This document shows, in pieces, positions 7,243-9,818 of a DNA stretch of 9,818 bases. Source of the DNA: DAOMOD01 sp964526035. GTDB taxonomy: Bacteria > Pseudomonadota > Gammaproteobacteria > Xanthomonadales > BPKI01. Position numbers and translations under genes: made by a program. Below the pieces are notes generated by a model that saw nothing but the letters and a program-made list of their open reading frames with translations, made no database searches and was not told the origin of the DNA. The stretch's first letter is position 1; every line of letters begins with the position of its first letter. Location of the stretch: assembly GCA_964526035.1 (NCBI GenBank), contig CAZGKE010000130.1:1-9818 (forward strand), given 5' to 3'.

Positions 7243-7355
7243 AGGCCGGCGAGTTTACAGGGTCGCGGAGCGATCCCGCCGGATTCCCTGCGCGAAGGTT
7301 GGCGCCCGAGCCGGGAAGGGCCAGAATCCGCGGCCGGATCACTGGAGGCAGAACC
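7243..7355. promoter_or_regulatory. Divergent promoter region between gspA and the methyltransferase gene
   Basis: This 113-base spacer must hold the start signals of two divergent units. On the - strand TAAACT (7252-7257) ends 9 bases before the gspA ATG and is a weak -10 candidate; a transcript from it would have almost no leader. On the + strand CAGAAT (7322-7327) is a weak -10 candidate for the methyltransferase gene. Neither has a recognisable -35 hexamer, and I see no operator-like palindrome. Confidence 0.35.
7344..7348 (+). promoter_or_regulatory. Strong ribosome binding site of the methyltransferase gene
   Basis: GGAGG lies 7 bases before the ATG at 7356, an optimal Shine-Dalgarno match. 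It decides the start: an in-frame upstream candidate at 7299 would place this sequence inside the coding region. It is the clearest ribosome binding site in the window. Confidence 0.85.
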
Positions 7356-8042
7356 ATGACGGATACCGCGAAGCACGCCAACCCCCTGCGCGAGTACTTC
7401 GAGCGCAATCCTGGCCGAATGATGGACAAGTGGCTGCACTATTTCGATGTCTACCATCGCCATTTCCAGCGGTACCGGGGGAGTGCCTGCACGGTGCTCG
7501 AGATCGGGGTGTACCACGGCGGATCCCTGCAGATGTGGCGCGACTACTTCGGTGCGGATGCGCGCATCATCGGGCTCGACATCAATCCGCGAGTGAAGGT
7601 GCTGGAAGAACCGGGCGTCGAGATCGTGATCGGCGACCAGGCCAATCGCGCCTTCATGCGCGATCTCAAGGCACGCTACGGGCCCTTCGACATCGTCATC
7701 GACGACGGCGGCCATACGATGGCCCAGCAGATCGTCACGCTCGAGGAAATCTACGACGCCGTGAAAGCCGACGGCGTGTTCCTGGTGGAGGACATGCACA
7801 CCAGCTACTGGCGCGAGTACGGCGGTGGCTACCGGCACCCTTTCAGTTTCGTCGAGCTGGCCAAGGGCCTGGTCGACCAGCTCAATGCCTGGCACTCGCG
7901 CGATGCGCACAGCTTCCCGGCCACCAGCTTCACCCAGTCGACGCATTCGCTGCACTTCTACGACAGCATGCTGGTGATTGAAAAGGGCACGCACCCGAAG
8001 CCGGTCGAGAAGAAGACCGGCGCGCCGTCTTTCCCCGACTGA
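7356..8042 (+). CDS. Class I SAM-dependent methyltransferase (MycE/TylF-like, substrate unknown)
   Basis: Predicted cytoplasmic enzyme of 228 residues with a Rossmann-type methyltransferase fold. Motif I is VLEIGVYHGGS (47-57), followed by the acidic strand end D75 in IGLDINP that should bind the SAM ribose, and D94 in IGDQ. DIVIDDGGH (112-120) and LVEDMHTSYW (143-152) supply D117, H120, E145 and D146. This spacing resembles the metal ligands and catalytic His I recall for metal-dependent sugar O-methyltransferases of macrolide pathways such as MycE, so O-methylation of a sugar or similar hydroxyl is a reasonable inference. No glycosyltransferase or biosynthetic cluster adjoins it; the gene is transcribed away from gspA and towards putA and appears monocistronic. 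The start is fixed by a strong Shine-Dalgarno sequence. The family is confident, the reaction is not. Confidence 0.85.
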   Translation: MTDTAKHANPLREYFERNPGRMMDKWLHYFDVYHRHFQRYRGSACTVLEIGVYHGGSLQMWRDYFGADARIIGLDINPRVKVLEEPGVEIVIGDQANRAFMRDLKARYGPFDIVIDDGGHTMAQQIVTLEEIYDAVKADGVFLVEDMHTSYWREYGGGYRHPFSFVELAKGLVDQLNAWHSRDAHSFPATSFTQSTHSLHFYDSMLVIEKGTHPKPVEKKTGAPSFPD

Positions 8043-8057
8043 CGTCGAGACGTTGAA

Positions 8058-9818
8058 TCAGTCGCCGAGCGTCAGCAGCGAGGCGTTGCCGCCGGAGGCG
8101 GTGGTATTGATGGTCAGGGTACGCTCGGTGCACATGCGCGGCAGGTAGTGCGGGCCGCCGGCCTTGGGGCCGGTGCCGGACAGGCCTTCACCGCCGAAGG
8201 GCTGCACGCCCACCACGGCGCCGATCATGTTGCGGTTGACGTAGCGATTGCCGGCGCGCACGCGCATGGCGATCTTCTCCACCGTGGAGTCGATGCGGCT
8301 GTGCACGCCGAGCGTCAGCCCGTAGCCGGTGGCGTTCAGGGCATCGAGCACCGCGTCGAGATCCTTCGCCCTGTAGCGCAGCACGTGCAGCACCGGGCCG
8401 AATACCTCGCGCTTGAGCTGCGCCAGGTTCTGGATTTCGTAGGCGACCGGAGCGAAGTAGCAGCCTTCGGCGCATTCCGCAGGAAGCGCCACGCGGCGGA
8501 TCAGCCTGGCCTCGACATTCATTCGCTCGGCGTGCGCTTCGAGCACCTTGAGCGCGTCCTCGTCGATCACCGGACCCACGTCGGTGGAGAGCTGGCCGGG
8601 ATCGCCGACTTTGAGCTGGTCCATGGCGCCGGCCAGCATCTCGATCACCCGGTCGGCGACGTCGGCCTGGATCAGCAGGATGCGCGCCGCCGAACAGCGC
8701 TGTCCGGCCGACCCGAAAGCCGACATCACCACGTCCTTGACCAGCTGCTCGGGCAGGGCGGAGGAGTCGGCGATCATCGCGTTCTGGCCGCCGGTTTCGG
8801 CGATCAGGGTCGCCAGCGGCGCGTCGCGCGCCGCCAATGCACGGTTGATGGCGCGCGCGGTTTCAGTGGATCCGGTGAAGGCGACGCCTGCCACGCGCGG
8901 ATCCTCGGTCAGCGCGCGACCCACGGTGGCGCCGTCGCCGGGCAGAAACTGCAGCACCTGCGGCGGCACGCCAGCCTCGTGCAGCAGTCGCACGGCGCGG
9001 TGGCCGATCAGGTTGGTCTGCTCGGCGGGCTTGGCGATGACCGTGTTTCCGGTGACCAGCGCCGCCGCTACCTGGCCGCTGAAGATCGCCAGCGGGAAGT
9101 TCCACGGACTGATGCAGACGAACACTCCGCGCCCATGCATGAACAGTTGGTTGGACTCGCCGGTGGGTCCCGGCAGCAGGTCGGGGTCGGCGAACAGGGC
9201 GCGCGCCTCGGCGGCGTAGTAGCGGCAGAAGTCGGCAGCCTCGCGCAGCTCGGCTATGCCGTCGGGCACGGTCTTGCCCGCCTCGCGCGTCATCAGGCCG
9301 ATCAGCTCGCCGGCGTGTGCCTCGATGAGATCGGCGGCGCGGTCAAGCATGTCGGCGCGCCTGTCGCCGCCGACGGCGTCCCAGGCCGCCTGCGCGGCCG
9401 CAGCGTTGTCCAGGGCCCTGGCCACCGTGGCGGCGTCGGCCGGTCGCCAATGGCCGACCACCTCGCCACGGTGGGCGGGATCGTGGACTGCAATGGCTTC
9501 GCCCGAAGTCTTCGCACCCGGAACCAGCGGCCCGGCCTCGACCGCCGGCGGCGCATTCGCGATGGCAGCAGCCAGCCGCTGCAGTTCGTTTTCGCTGGCC
9601 AGGTTGAAGCCGGCCGAGTTGCGCCGATGTTCACCGTACAGCTTGCGCGGCAGCGGAATGCGCGGATGCGCGATGCTGTCGTAGGCCTTGACGATGTCGA
9701 CCGGGTCGGCGACCAGATCAGCGATCGCCAGTGAATCGTCGGAAATGCGGTTGACGAAACTGGTGTTGGCGCCGTTTTCCAGCAGTCGCCGCACCAGGTA
9801 GGGCAGCAGGTCCTCGTG
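8058..9818 (-). CDS. putA: Bifunctional proline dehydrogenase / P5C dehydrogenase PutA, partial (N-terminal part outside window)
   Basis: The last 586 residues of PutA are visible; the gene enters from the right edge, so its start and regulatory region are missing. PutA oxidises proline to glutamate in two steps with FAD and NAD+. The first visible residues, HEDLLPYLVRRLLENGAN, are the final helix of the proline dehydrogenase barrel, with the Arg pair that binds the substrate carboxylate. A linker (about 25-110) leads to the aldehyde dehydrogenase module: CISPWNFPLAIFSGQ for NAD binding, FTGSTETA, the catalytic Glu in AETGGQ (codon 8796-8798) and the catalytic Cys in GQRCSA (codon 8694-8696), 34 residues apart as is usual. 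It ends soon after VNTTA-like TINTTASGGNASLL, so it has the short C-terminus of simpler PutA proteins without the extra C-terminal domain of the E. coli type. Whether it has an N-terminal DNA-binding domain cannot be seen. A GTG at 9794 is an internal valine, not a start. Confidence 0.97.
   Translation of the reverse strand, partial: HEDLLPYLVRRLLENGANTSFVNRISDDSLAIADLVADPVDIVKAYDSIAHPRIPLPRKLYGEHRRNSAGFNLASENELQRLAAAIANAPPAVEAGPLVPGAKTSGEAIAVHDPAHRGEVVGHWRPADAATVARALDNAAAAQAAWDAVGGDRRADMLDRAADLIEAHAGELIGLMTREAGKTVPDGIAELREAADFCRYYAAEARALFADPDLLPGPTGESNQLFMHGRGVFVCISPWNFPLAIFSGQVAAALVTGNTVIAKPAEQTNLIGHRAVRLLHEAGVPPQVLQFLPGDGATVGRALTEDPRVAGVAFTGSTETARAINRALAARDAPLATLIAETGGQNAMIADSSALPEQLVKDVVMSAFGSAGQRCSAARILLIQADVADRVIEMLAGAMDQLKVGDPGQLSTDVGPVIDEDALKVLEAHAERMNVEARLIRRVALPAECAEGCYFAPVAYEIQNLAQLKREVFGPVLHVLRYRAKDLDAVLDALNATGYGLTLGVHSRIDSTVEKIAMRVRAGNRYVNRNMIGAVVGVQPFGGEGLSGTGPKAGGPHYLPRMCTERTLTINTTASGGNASLLTLGD

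Noticed and set aside
7299..7355. Longer methyltransferase form starting at 7299
   Set aside because: The GGAGG at 7344-7348 is ideally placed for the ATG at 7356, and the extra 19 residues look like translated leader.
5624..7429. A long in-frame extension upstream of gspB, antisense to the methyltransferase start and overlapping gspA
   Set aside because: The conserved GspB N-terminus begins at 5623; the upstream part is a second frame of gspA with low-complexity Arg/Ala/Pro sequence. It is not a fusion protein.
8148..9734. A 528-codon open frame antisense to putA
   Set aside because: Its composition (many Gly, Ala, His, Gln, Val) is that of an antisense shadow, and the putA frame has complete catalytic motifs.
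9792..9794. GTG as the start of an aldehyde dehydrogenase gene
   Set aside because: The eight codons before it continue the conserved PutA helix sequence without a break to the window edge, so it is an internal valine.

Overview
The window is a high-GC, gene-dense chromosomal segment with seven protein-coding genes (six complete, one cut by the right edge). The gene content suggests a Gammaproteobacterium, plausibly of the Xanthomonadales/Lysobacterales or a nearby lineage: a gpmI-envC-ctpA cluster, an ExeA/ExeB-type gspA-gspB pair, a short-C-terminus PutA, and a REP-like inverted repeat of a kind common in such genomes. This placement is inference from gene content and style; no database comparison was possible. 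I see no rRNA, tRNA, CRISPR array, insertion sequence or phage gene.

Layout. Bases 1-178 hold no assignable gene but contain an imperfect inverted repeat (22-111), a short 7-bp tandem repeat (121-141) and a -10-like hexamer. On the + strand follow gpmI (phosphoglycerate mutase), envC (non-catalytic LytM-domain amidase activator) and ctpA (S41 processing protease), separated by 4 and 29 bases and probably one operon. A 73-base convergent spacer carries a second 7-bp repeat array. The - strand block 4107-7242, read right to left, is gspA, gspB and a rhomboid intramembrane protease, each separated by exactly 8 bases. A 113-base divergent spacer then leads to a + strand class I methyltransferase with a strong ribosome binding site. 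It converges, with only 15 bases between stop codons, on the 3' two-thirds or so of a - strand putA gene that runs out of the window.

How the genes may work together. gpmI serves central carbon metabolism. envC and ctpA both act on the periplasmic cell wall: EnvC-type proteins switch on amidases at the septum, and CtpA-type proteases in relatives trim cell-wall hydrolases. GspA/GspB also meet peptidoglycan, since this pair is known to help the type II secretion secretin insert through the wall. The rhomboid is co-directional and tightly spaced with gspAB, so it is probably co-transcribed; a functional link to secretion or envelope quality control is possible but only inferred. The methyltransferase and PutA show no obvious link to the rest.

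Most of the window is ordinary core-genome content. The items most worth a second look are the gspAB-rhomboid operon, the orphan metal-dependent-type methyltransferase, the two related 7-bp repeat arrays, and the start regions of ctpA and gspA, which lack a clear ribosome binding site but have a -10-like hexamer almost touching the start codon. I did not find convincing evidence of a new defence or mobile system.
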